Shown one piece after another: positions 14,401 through 46,796 of a DNA stretch of 64,000 bases (position 1 is its first letter; each line of letters begins with the position of its first letter). The stretch is from Lytechinus pictus (lineage: Eukaryota > Echinodermata > Echinoidea > Temnopleuroida > Toxopneustidae): contig NC_087257.1 of the NCBI RefSeq assembly GCF_037042905.1, forward strand, positions 21,801,001-21,865,000. The letters are read 5' to 3'. The notes beneath the pieces were generated by a model. That model was not told where the DNA came from and did no database searches. It saw only the letters and a program-made list of their open reading frames with translations. Position numbers and translations under genes: made by a program.

Positions 14401-16228
14401 TATTCTGCATGCATGCATGAATGCACATTATTTTGGTGTTAATTTGATATTTTATTAGACAAGTACGATTAAAACATCATGCAAAGACGGGGAATAGACC
14501 AGGGTGCCAGTGGGTTCTTTTTAGGGGATAGCAAATGGGGATATCATTTTCAGTTGAAAGACAGGCCGCTTACACAACTCAGACCTATTCCTCCCCTTCT
14601 CCTTTTTTTCGACTTGATAAAACGATGGCGAGGTCGACGGTCACCCTAATATACTAATATTGTAGAAGCTTAAAATATGATGCCAGTGAGTTCATAAATT
14701 AAATGAAATAATGTACAGTGCAACTTGCGTGTTTCCCTACAGCAAGAAATTTACCCACATGGTGCTGCACACAACCCAGGTGAGGTAAATGGGTACCCGG
14801 CCGACAGGAAGTAATTCCTCAAAAAGTTGTGCGCACAGGAATCGGTAGCATAGCTTAAAATATAGCCGGGGCAATATAGGAGCACCTAGCAAGGTGGATA
14901 CGTGCGCTATACAAATCCTATTATTATTATTATGATCAACAGCACTGCTAGGGATTTACAATCGTAACCCAGGGTACTGTCTTTAAAAGAGTTGTGATTA
15001 GTCCGATCAACCACAAGTACATGAAAATCCATCATTGTCATTTTATTTTTGCTATATATGTGCACAATATCCTCTTGTAAACGAAGTGGAGAACATTGAA
15101 TAGTCAAGACAACAATCAGTGACGGGTCCAGATAGGGGCACGTCCGGTCCGTGCTCCCCCCCCCCCCCACCTTGAGAGCAATAACACATATTTGTTAGGG
15201 GAATAATTTGTCGTGCATAATTATATTCACAAGTGGGGACCTTTTTTTGCTCATCTAATTTTTCTGACATGAATCACCATTAATTGGGAGTGATCATAGG
15301 AAGCGGGGGGAGGGGGGGGGGGCGGGGGACGTGTCCCCCCTAAATTTGAGGTGGGGGCGATCCCCCCTAAATTTTTTGTTGATGACCTTTTTTTTTTTTG
15401 CTTGTCAAAAAATTTCGGTAGTCCCTCTCTGAAATTTTTTTTATTTTGTTTTTTGCTTGTCAATTTTGTTTCCTGCGTCCCCCCTAAAATTTTTTGGCGT
15501 CCGCCGCCAATGGGAGTGATCAATAATAATTAATAATAATAGAACATTTTCTGTATAGCGCATTACACCTTACAAAGGTCTCAATGCGGGTAAGGAAAAA
15601 GAAGAAAAGATGAGGGAAAGCTGCTGGTAATGTTTTGATATTATTTTCCTTTAAATAAATATGTTTTCAAAGCAGATTTAAATTGCCAAATCGTATCAAC
15701 TTGCCTTAAATTGTGTGGGATACTGAAGACCCTTTTTTTTGGGGGGGGGGGGGGTGGGGAGGCTTGTTATTTTTTCCCTACAAAACTGTCCCCCCCCCCC
15801 CCCATCGATGAAGGTATGAATATACATCATTATCTAGAACACATTTGAAACACTCTTGTATTTTAGATTTTGATGTTGCTGGTTTTCCAAAGTTTTGGTT
15901 GATCGGATCAAACGATGAACTTTTTGTAAGACGGAGCACTTTGAAACATGGGGGAGGGGAAACGTTCTTCCCGGGAAGTATATTCATCCATATACGCTTC
16001 CCCGTCACCCCTCCCCCCCCCCCCCCACTCCTGGACCACCGTCCATGGTGTATATTAGGCAATACCCCATCCCTTTACCAGGATACGAATAAATTAAAAT
16101 ATCTTACCAAGATAGACTTGAAGATTGTGGCTGTACGTATGGCCTCTTGATATCAACAAGACTAATTGCACAAGAGCCAAAATGCTGCAAGTAATACAGA
16201 ATACTTTGAATTTTTGCTGAGCCGTCAT
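8411..16228 (-). CDS. GH3-domain protein (adenylate-forming family), 7 exons
   Basis: I assembled seven minus-strand coding exons: 16228-16108, 14069-13029, 12058-11920, 11408-11244, 10239-10094, 9547-9441 and 8713-8411. All have AG/GT borders and compatible phases, giving 673 codons with a TAA stop. GH3 enzymes activate carboxylic acids with ATP; plant members conjugate them to amino acids, while animal substrates are not established. The ATP-binding motif TSGTTG is at residues about 172-177, STEG at about 398-401 and GLYRYRMGD at about 462-470, as in the family. Exon 1 starts at the ATG at 16228 and encodes a hydrophobic stretch (residues about 9-26). A second hydrophobic segment (about 42-65) precedes the catalytic domain, so the protein is probably membrane-anchored or secretory-pathway associated. 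The large exon carries most of the N-terminal domain. No frame break was found. A non-coding 5' exon cannot be excluded. Confidence 0.9.
10675..10895. repeat. G/C-run bounded repeat in GH3 intron 4 flank
   Basis: Starts with GGGCGGGTCCGGGATTTTCC, contains the 'aaattgacaagcag' phrase and ends with a G run, 'gccggctgtgcccctcccc' and GGATCCGCCAGTGG. It has the same layout as the elements near 3.4, 15.1 and 20.2 kb. It lies within the intron between GH3 exons 10239-10094 and 11408-11244. Confidence 0.45.
14255..14405. mobile_element. Small foldback element, family A copy 1
   Basis: The left half contains TTTCATAAAGCTGTTCGTAAG and AAGAACGACTG. The right half contains GGATCACCAGTCGTTCTTAA, so the two halves pair. 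A related copy lies at about 40995-41180 (same CATAAAGCTGTTCGTAAGTTA start and GGATCACCAGTCGTTC motif). It has no coding capacity, is MITE-like, and sits in GH3 intron 1. Confidence 0.5.
14735..14935 (+). mobile_element. SINE 3' portion
   Basis: Contains 'cagcaagaaatttaccca', 'tgctgcac', 'acccaggtgaggtaaatgg' and 'gtacccgg', matching the body of the tRNA-derived SINE at 25841-26030. It then continues into a tail with 'gcgctatacaaatcc' and (ATT)n. The tRNA-like head with its A and B boxes is missing, so this copy is 5'-truncated. Confidence 0.6.
15115..15525. repeat. G/C-run bounded repeats in GH3 intron 1
   Basis: Two adjacent pieces, bounded by C or G runs, at about 15120-15180 and 15300-15520. 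They contain 'ttgcttgtcaaaaa' and CCCCCCTAAATTTTTT repeats. They belong to the same dispersed family as the copies near 3.4 and 20.2 kb. The proline- or glycine-rich open frames here are homopolymer artefacts. Confidence 0.4.
15730..16040. repeat. Element with long G and C runs
   Basis: A poly-G run near 15740 and poly-C runs near 15791 and 16015 border about 300 bp of non-coding DNA just downstream (minus-strand sense) of GH3 exon 1. The interior shows no coding similarity. Related to the other G-run elements in this window. Confidence 0.35.
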
Positions 16229-18479
16229 TGTTTCTCGATCTTTGTAGGTTGCACTTCAGTTGCACATCGATGAAAACTAGGGGTTGGTTTCGATGAGGTC
16301 TATGTAAAACTCCGTTGTCGGGAAAAGCAATTATCTAAGCTTGCTTTATTTTACATTGATATACACGTTATTTCACAGAAGAAGTTAGAAAACTGACTAC
16401 GCCCTAAGTTACTCGTGTAATTGTTCGACTGTCGAATGAACCAGAGACAGAACGATTTGGCCTTTTCATAAAAAAGAAAGATATCACGACTGTTGTTTAC
16501 CTCACAGACATTATTTTGTGTTTTTTTATGACACTGTGACGGTGAACTTGGACTTTGGACCTAAAATCTTCGAACCCACCTCTCTCTTCTTTCTCTCTCT
16601 CTTAGTTTCTCATCAGGATTTTCCGTGTCACGTACTCTCTCAATTCTTCCCTAATGCCCCACTCTCTTTCTATCTATCCTTCTTTCCCCTTCTTTCTCTC
16701 TATCCCTCTCCTCTCCCATCCCTTACAGTTACCCCCGGTACCCATTTTCTAGCACTCTTTTACTCGCCTTTCTTTCTTGTCTCACGCACTCTTCTCTGAA
16801 GCTCTGAACTATCAAACTCTCCCCCGCTACCTCCCCGTCTCTTTTGTTAATGAATTGATCTGTATAAATATATAAATTAGGTTAGTCAAACAGTGATAAA
16901 TCGTATTTGCTTTAAAATAACATGAATATGATTAAAATAGAACCGTAAATTAGATGGCAGAGTACAAGAATCGCAATGAGTATTCATGATTGTTTCAGTA
17001 AGTCATTCTCTAGCTCCCCCGTTCTCTCCCCAGGACCCACATCACTTCAACTAGTCTTTCGACTTTGTTCCTACTTAGTATTCTTATCTGCAAATGTAAC
17101 ACTCATTTTTCTTGTCAATGTGAATATTATTTTGCATGGAGAAGAAATCAAACAGACTCAATCAAACTCAATGAACTTGCGCAATAAATAAGCAAAATGT
17201 TATGATAATATTCAATGTATCTGTGTAGGCGTGTACACTTCACTGATAAAATTACAGATATGCAATGGTATTCTAATACCTATAAATCTAGGTTTTCAAC
17301 CCTATACTCCAAACCAGACTTTCATATCACATTTCTTCAATATGTTGCTTGGGCAAAGATAATCATTTAATTCATTAAAATTCGATTTTTTTTTTCGAAT
17401 GTTCTCATCCTGCTCATTTCACGACACCATTACTTTTTTGACAACTATTTCCAGGATGATCAACTTTTTTAGAATAATTTTATTGGTGTGCATGTGAGTT
17501 GACGACATCTGGGACTCCATAAAGGTGATGTTTGAGTTAACCGGTAAGCTCGTTAATCCAGCGTTTATCAGAATGTAACCTCATTGTATAATTATGAAAT
17601 GATAAAAATAAAATATTGTAAGGAGTAGAAATGATATAAGTTCAAAGCAGCAAACTCAAATCATCCAAACAATTAGCCAAAGAGAAAATAAGTGAAACTA
17701 TAATGAGACGCAAATAAATCGAACAGAAACAGAAGAAATCTGGTAGTGCACTGATTTTAGTAGAGGGCTGCTTTGCCTAACTAAAATTCATATCAAAATT
17801 ACATAATTGACATAATTACATTAAATCAACCAATCAGAATAAAAAATAAAATAAAGGAGCCAGCTAAAAGTGTAGGAGTCCAGTTCATAAAAAATAACCA
17901 ATATGGGATAAGGAGATGATGAAGATGTCTGGATGATTACGTAATAATGGGAATAGAAACTAAGGAGTCAGGTGAGCGATAGAATGAGTGGGAAGCCCGA
18001 GAGGAATGAAGATGACAACAGGGAATAAGAGGAAAGGAATGCAGAGTGGAAATCGGGATGAATGACAACTGAATAACATTAAACTCACATAACCTAAGTT
18101 TAGACTGCAAGGGCAGTGCTGAAAAGAAATGGAAATGAAATCAAATCTAGACTAAACAGAAATGTAAAACAGCTGAAGAAAACACAAGTTAAAGGAAATA
18201 AACAAAATAACCATCCTATAACAATATATTACTCGTTCTGCTGCTAACGTGTACCGGCCATGCATCCACCTCTAATGAGAGTAGGTCAGCCCACCATGTA
18301 CAAAAAGACCACCTATTTTCTGTATTAAGGTCAAGTTAACACAAACGAAATATTGATTTGCTGCCAATAGGGCCTGAAGAAATGTCAAACGCAACGCTGT
18401 AAACATTTCATCAAAACTTAATTGATGAAGATAAGAGAGTTTAAATTGTTCTCATGGTAGTGCATGTGTGGTTCATAAT

Positions 18480-18640
18480 GCCATTTTTACCTCTGCCATT
18501 TACCTCTACCATTTTTACCTCTGCCATTTTGCCTCAGTCATTTTAGGCCTACCTCCACCATTTTAATCTGTCATTTTTACCTCTGCCATATTACCCTCGC
18601 CATTTTTGCCTCTGCCATTTTTACCTCCGTCCGCCTCTTT
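18480..18640. repeat. CCATTTTTACCTCTG minisatellite
   Basis: About nine imperfect copies of a roughly 17-bp unit, CCATTTTTACCTCTG with variants (ACC, GCC, TAC), in direct orientation. No coding function is evident. Confidence 0.75.
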
Positions 18641-18945
18641 TACCTGATGGCACCGATAAATTCTTTTGAATAATATTGTGCTTTTCATTAGTACAACAAT
18701 GCGTCCACTATAATAGCGTCTGGTGCCATGAACCCAATATCTGTGCATCCACTGGAGTGCCAAGAACACATTTTCGTGCAATGGTCATACAACTATTGTT
18801 ATGCCTATTGCATTTTGAGGAGTGCATTGCATGCATGAGTGATTCCATTGTTCAGTTCAGCTTATGGTCAAGAGGTTTAACATTATTGTCTCAGGAGTGA
18901 TTCCCTTTTTTTATATAAATAAAACAATTAAATATAGACTCAGGA

Positions 18946-19476
18946 CAAGTCCACCCCAACAAAAAGTTGATTTGAATAAAAATGAGAGAAAAATCCAAAT
19001 CCAATTAGTATAACACTGAAAATTTAATCACAATCGGATGTAAATCGCTCAATTTCTCAAAAGTTGTATGCACATCCTGGTCGGTATGCAAATGAGGAGA
19101 CTGATAACATCATGCACTCACTATTTCTTTTGTATTTTATTATGAAATATGAAATATTCTAATTTTCTCCACATTGACAAGTAAAACAACGATTAATTTC
19201 TCCGTGAAATGTGGAATTAGCATATGCTTCTGTCAAGCTGGTCCTTATGATCATCTGTAAAAAATGAAATATTGTATAATTCCAACACTAAAAAAACATA
19301 AGAAATAGTGACTGAGGGACATCATCGACTGTCTCATTTGCATGTCACTGAGTTGTGCATATCACTGTTTTGTGAAAATAAGCGAATTAACTTTAATATG
19401 TTATAACTTTTTTTATTTTTCATCCGATTTTGATGAAATTTTCAGCGTTATGCTATATTTTTTTAGGGTGGACTTG
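18946..19476. mobile_element. Foldback element, CAAGTCCACCCC family, copy 1
   Basis: Begins CAAGTCCACCCCAACAAAAA and ends with AGGGTGGACTTG. Inside, 'aaaattttcaatcac..cgatg' on the left is answered by 'catccgattttgatgaaatttt' on the right, and 'catttgca' and 'ctcactatttcttttg' are mirrored. It is a roughly 530-bp inverted-repeat MITE. Other copies are at 32205-32650, 34884-35481 and 39360-39467. Confidence 0.75.
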
Positions 19477-20228
19477 ACCATTAATAGTTTACCAAGTTGG
19501 CCTCTAGGCCTACATGTATAGCAACATGCTCATGCATTCAAAGTTGAAATGCAAAATGCCTAAAGAGTTCATTGACGTGCTATTCTAGTCACCTGCACGC
19601 AATTTCCGAATCTTTCTATGTCTGGCATGATTACATATCTTTTAAATTTGCCTATATATCAATATGAAAGGAAGCAAAAGTCATTGAACAAAGACCTTTA
19701 CGAACTGGTCTAGTTTTTTTTTTAATTATAAATGAATAATCTTCACCCGCGACATTTATTTATATAGATAGCAATAATAATTGATATAATACTGTAGGCC
19801 CCTTACTTCATATAAAGTAGGCCTGCATTATTCACGTTTCCATTATTTATGATAATGACATAAATAAAATACTAGTAGTCGATGGCCATTAACCTCGAGA
19901 CCAATGATCAAAGAGAACCTACAACTTAAATGTAGCAACCTAATTATTAATTCATAAAAATAACTAATGAGAAAGAAAAGGATGCCAAATGGCATGATCG
20001 GAGAACCAGATATGAGGATGCATGAATGAGCACATATATAAATACTGGGGGGCACTGTCCTGTACAATCAATGACCTGGGGTATATGTGCGGCCCTTAAG
20101 ACATTTTTTTTTTACCACATGCCAGCCGTTCCCAAGCAGAACATTTTCACCCAGTTGGCCTTTCAGCCACTCTTTTCAGGCGTCAGTTCGCAAAGATGAA
20201 TTCCCAAATTCCAGTTCCCATGCAAGAA

Positions 20229-20522
20229 GTGGCGTACCTAGGATTTTCCACAGGGGGGGGGGGGGGGGCAAAACCGTCCGCCAAAATATTTGACAAGCAA
20301 AAAAAAATAAATAAATAAAGGTCTTCAATCACAAATAAAGGATTTTGTACCAGAAAAAAAAATCAAGCTCGTCAGGGGGGCAATAAAGGTCTTCAAGCTC
20401 GTCAGGGGGGGGGGGCAAAAAAGGTATTTCAAGCTCGTCAGGGGGGCACGGATACGTCCTTTGCATGGGTTTTGACTCGTCAGGGGGGCAGACTGCCCCC
20501 CCCCCCCCGTAGGTACGCTAGT
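20229..20522. repeat. G-tract element with internal repeats
   Basis: Starts at GTGGCGTACCTAGGATTTTCC followed by a long G run and ends in a C run plus GTAGGTACGCTAGTGC. Inside, 'cttcaagctcgtcagggggg' type phrases recur four times ('ctcgtcagggggg' near 20370, 20400, 20435 and 20478), a short tandem array of about 35-45 bp. Non-coding. Confidence 0.55.
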
Positions 20523-20970
20523 GCATGCAAGCACCCCCATATTTAAGGGTAACTTTTTTAGTCCTTTAATATTAGCTCCTCATTTCATAACAAGCTTTAT
20601 TTAAGATTTTGGGGCCTCACGCCCCTACTCTGTACTGGCCCGTTCCAAATCCGAGTATGTGGGAATGTCACGGTGGAATTTAAATAAACTTGAGTGAACC
20701 CCCCCCCCCCCCCACCCCCCGGCTATATGAATTAGAGCACCATCCACTGAGAGCTAGAGAGGAGTGACTTGATGCGATGAATTAAGATAAGAAAATCAGT
20801 AATGTATCTATTGAAACTGAACTGAAGAATAAATACCAAACTGAACATAATTGAATATATACCTACGTGCCTAACTCCGGGGGGGGGGGGGCACCAGGGC
20901 CTACCTAAACTGAACAGACCCCGGGGACAAAAGCAAACCCAAATTCCTCCAGCCCCCATCACGATCTTCC

Positions 20971-21177
20971 ATTCATCCGATCCTGGAAGATTTTTTAAGT
21001 GGCGCGCCATGCGCCGCTGTGGTAGAAAATTTGGACCGGCTCCTTGCATCCATCGATCCGCCCAGCTCCTCCGGCCGGCGCGCTCCGAGCTCGGCTCGAG
21101 TACTCCGATCCACTAAAGACGAGCTGGCTACGCCATTGGCGCTACATACGAATCGAACCTCTCCTAATTTTCTCGAT
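20971..21177 (+). promoter_or_regulatory. GC-rich segment preceding NSUN6 start, probable promoter/5' UTR
   Basis: This stretch is clearly GC-richer than its surroundings (GGCGCGCC, CCGGCCGGCGCGC, GAGCTCGGCTCGAG) and lies immediately upstream of the NSUN6 start ATG at 21178, as expected for a CpG-type promoter and 5' UTR. An out-of-frame upstream ATG at 21009 would open a short reading frame if it is included in the mRNA. No transcription start can be fixed from sequence alone. Confidence 0.4.
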
Positions 21178-43177
<22,000 letters not shown>

Positions 43178-43940
43178 GTGATTGATTGTTGAAGTTTATA
43201 TGTGGATTACAGTCCAAAATGATATAATTGAAGAAAAAAAATGCCTACCTATCTATGACTCTGAATGTGATAAAGGTCTTGGATTTTTGTTATTCATTTT
43301 TCGTATGACTTTGTAAGAAGCTATGATGAATTTCAAATCTTATGAAAAATGGATAAGAAATATCTTGATAAGAACAGATCCTTCCTATGTGTACTAAAGT
43401 ATCTATTTTTCTGATAAAAATGCTAAATTCCATTCGTTAATGATCGTTTTTTCTTTATAGTCTATTTGTTATTTAACAGTTCTCAAAAAAATATTTTTGA
43501 GCAAGTTTTTAGTTAGGCAGTCTTGGTGGAAAGTAACAAATGAAGGCCACATATTTTTAACCTTATATCTTTTTTTTTCAAATTTCATTTTGAATTTGTG
43601 TCGGTATATTAAGAACTGAATGCACCAAAAGTTGATTACAACTTTTATTCACTACATGAAGACTAGATCTAGATGTAAGGAAGTCGTAACAAAAAGAAAA
43701 CAACAAAAATGTCCAAATATTGCTAACCCTTTATAGCGGGGTGAAAGTTGGGATTGTTAACATCGAGAATTTTGGGGAAAGTTTGTTTGCCTTCCTGTTA
43801 TGATATGTATTGTTTTCGTAAGACACATCTCAGAATTTAACTCATCAAACAAGACTAGACTCCCTTCAAACTGTTGAAGTTGTTTCCTGATCCTAATGGG
43901 AGCCGTCCTAACAGAATTGGGTGATAGCTCTACCCCAAAA
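43178..43940. other. NSUN6 3' flank
   Basis: AT-rich sequence after the NSUN6 stop codon, presumably containing the 3' UTR. No canonical AATAAA or ATTAAA was found on the plus strand here, so the transcript end cannot be placed. No other gene seen. Confidence 0.4.
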
Positions 43941-43959
43941 CTCCCAACTCTAAGACCAA

Positions 43960-44888
43960 CAGGATTTTTATGTGTTCTATAGTGGGACGAAAAACATTAG
44001 GTTGCTTAAAACATTCAAAGGCTAAAAGCGAAGCATCCAAATATTTATCCCGGCTATCAAGGGGAACATCTACAAACATTTGTAAAATATTGGCACCAAT
44101 TAAGACTTTGCCATTGCCTGTCTATATTCCTGTTTAACAACAAGAAAATGTCCCATCTTTGAAGCTCCAATAATCTGTAGCGGAACCTGGACATACTCAA
44201 CTATAGGTAATTCAGCCCCATTCATACCTGAAAATAAAAATCTTGATCTTCTGTGCCAGTCGCTCGTTAAACTAAGCTTCATTGATGAATGATGCTTCTG
44301 CCCCATCGTCTTACCAAGGAGTAGGTATGTCAAATGAATTGATCAATACTTATCGACTTTTAGCAACTACATGTACCTTATCTTCATCTTTGTGATTACT
44401 CTATGAAACAGAGGCTCTGAGTATTATGAGTCTACCTCACCTGGCCTACTACAGTGGGGGAGGTTCCACGTTTCCTGGCATGACCGGTCCTTGCCTCCCA
44501 TCTTTACTCCCTTGATTCCAATTAAATTTACAAACCCTGTTACTATGTCCCTGTTCATTGCAATTATAACATACTAGAGTTGGGCAATTTATCTTACGAT
44601 GACCAGTCTGATTACAATTAGGACAATTCACTTTGCGATTAATTAACATATCCAGTTGTCAGAATCTGATCCCCCCACTAGGTGGCGGGCTTCGTCCCTC
44701 ATCTCTTTAAAAGTTTCAGCCGTCCCAGCCAATTTGAGGCGTTTCAGCTCCAATCTAACAGGTCCACTACCTGCCCCAGCTGCAAATTTGGCAATGAGAG
44801 ACTCCTTCATAAGGGTAGAGGTTTTTGCATCAGTCCCTAACTTGATTGCCCTATCATACAAATAGATAAGATCTCTTCTAAATTCCAC
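43960..44888 (-). pseudogene. LTR-type retroelement remnant: gag-like region, zinc knuckles, protease-like segment
   Basis: Three minus-strand frames lie in gag-to-pol order. The first (44888-44643) is a helical gag-like stretch (EFRRDLIYLYDRAI..MRDEARHL). The second (44649-44449) has two CCHC zinc knuckles, CPNCNQTGHRKINC and CYNCNEQGHSNRVC, typical of nucleocapsids. The third (44333 to about 43960) resembles a retropepsin region (SLTSDW, ELPIVEYVQVPLQIIG, then VLIGANIL in another frame). The frame shifts between the pieces. No reverse transcriptase or LTRs are visible, so this is a fragment. It could be a host-domesticated gag gene, but the breaks make that unlikely. Confidence 0.65.
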
Positions 44889-45027
44889 CGTGCTGTTTGC
44901 AGTGTGGACTTGGATGGCTGTTGACCTTGTTTCGTGTGTTATGCAAAATTCATCTAATATATAAATTATGATTGCAAATTAAAAAAAAAAACTGTCCACA
45001 TGAGTCTTGCTCTGTAAAGTAAGAGCT

Positions 45028-45829
45028 TCAATTTAGCAATTTAACAGTTAAAAATGGTCCGCATGCACTCAGGAGCACCTTCTGCGACTTCATGTAGTCT
45101 GTAAACTTGAAGTTTAGGATTTCGCCAAAAGACCACTCAACAGTGATGCGTACTTTGGTCATGGCTGAATTAAATGCCTCCTGGTCTTGAATAATCCGTA
45201 CGGTTGTAAAGGGTGCTTGAAGTTGTGGTTGCAATGGGTCTGCGGGATCCCCATACAGACAGAGTGTATTCCCCACTGCGTCCTGTGATCTAGCCTCCAG
45301 CTTGGTCAGGAGCCCAGATTCATGCAGAAGGAATACGTCATGCCTCCTGCCTTCAACTGGGCCAGAGAGATGGGCTATGAGGCCATGGGGGGGTTGTCAC
45401 CGACTGATACTTCAGCTTGTTGAGTCTCTTATGCCCATTATACATCGCTTGCTGGTGCTGATTTGGCCCGCATATTGGCCGAACAGTTCCGTCAACAAAC
45501 CCCCAGCAATTGCTTTGAGCGGCACCCTTCCTATGTGTGGCATCAGCAAAGGCCTTCAAGTTCTATGGGGATAGCCAGGGCTGATCTAATGAGGCAATGA
45601 GGTGCTTGTAACTAATATAGATGAAGTTAGTAATCCAATTAAATGTCAAGCAGAGTTGAGGAACTGGACGACCATAGTCCTTGATGAGGTCACCGTATCT
45701 ACAAGGATATGCATACCTTTGAAGGGTGATGCACAAGGCTTCAAGACCATTGATACTCTTCGGTACCCCCAATGCATGCTTCAGCCGATATATGTCAGCT
45801 TTCTGAAATCTGTAGAGAACAGAATACAC
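45028..45829 (-). pseudogene. Harbinger (HARBI1-like) transposase, broken
   Basis: On the minus strand: FQKADIYRLKHALGVP and GLEALCITLQRYAYPCRYGD (N-terminal region), then WGFVDGTVRPICGP, YNGHKRLNKLKYQSV, LYGDPADPLQPQLQAPF and VRITVEWSFGEILNFKF. The DDE catalytic residues are present: Asp in FVDGT, Asp in YGDPA, Glu in VEWSFGE. A TAG stop follows PWLSP (about 45563), and a frameshift lies in the 7-C run near 45390. It is therefore a dead transposase. No terminal inverted repeats were identified around it. Confidence 0.85.
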
Positions 45830-45849
45830 AGAAACTTAGTTTTCTAATT

Positions 45850-46790
45850 CAATAGATTATATCAGGTTTTTACATAGAATTTCAAAAAGACTGCGTATGG
45901 AAAATATTCAAACTGAAAATATGCAGTTTCATGTAACTTTGAAAACGTTTAATGTGTTTGCAAATCCATCCAAGGTTGTGCAGCTTTTTTGGGTTGCAAA
46001 TTCAGCCATATGAATGACCCCTTATTTTACTACTCTGAGTTTGCAATGGGTCACATTTTCTTAGACTTTTGCAGAGTTTTCAGCATTTCAATATTTGGAA
46101 GGGTCCCACTTTTACTGATTTTTCAGCAATTTGGTATAGGGATGGGTTGTAAAAACAAGGTAAAAGTTGAAAAGTATAGTTATGGGTTCCATCTGAAAAT
46201 CTTGTGCGGTACACCTGTACCAAAAATTAAGGCGAGTAACCCCCCCCCCCCCCCCCCGAGGAAAGACTAGCATTTATTTATTAATAAAGTACATTAAAAG
46301 CACCAAGGTATTGATTGCCATTCAACCCAAGGCCTAGTCCCTACTTCTCACATATTAGATTTTTATCTCATCAAATATATGCACAAAGCATGTAAACACA
46401 AAATAAAAAGGCCTCATTTAATACAAATGTGCAATTAACAAATAGATCTATGCATAGATATGCCATGAAGATTATTCCAGAAATTTACATCTGTTTTTTT
46501 TCCTCTATTTTTACCCGGTCATTACAACATTCGATATGAAATAATATCAGTTCAAATACAACAGCAACTCACAGGAACATAATGGGGACAAAGAATAAAA
46601 GTAACAAAGAGATCCGGATTGTGTTGTGTATCTGCCTGTTAATTGAAAATATCTGTCAACTTATATACTCTTGGCCTCTTGGCCAACATCAAAATAGTAT
46701 CCACGGAAACATAAAAATATTTGAATAAACAGAAAGCAAACTAAAGAAATTAAGAAAATAGAAGTACATGTACACCCCATCTCCCTTACC
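45850..46790. other. No gene seen
   Basis: Mostly AT-rich single-copy-like DNA with one long C run (about 46240-46258). The short open frames show no family motif. Confidence 0.5.
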
Positions 46791-46796
46791 ATTACC

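Larger units (their letters stand above)
16229..20970. other. Intergenic region between divergent GH3 and NSUN6 genes
   Basis: About 5 kb separating two head-to-head start codons. It must contain the two promoters, but no TATA box or other core element stands out. It holds pyrimidine-rich DNA (16560-16840), AT-rich DNA, a CCATTTTTACCTCTG minisatellite (18480-18640), a foldback element (18946-19476) and a G-tract element (20229-20520). I see no gene. Confidence 0.5.
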
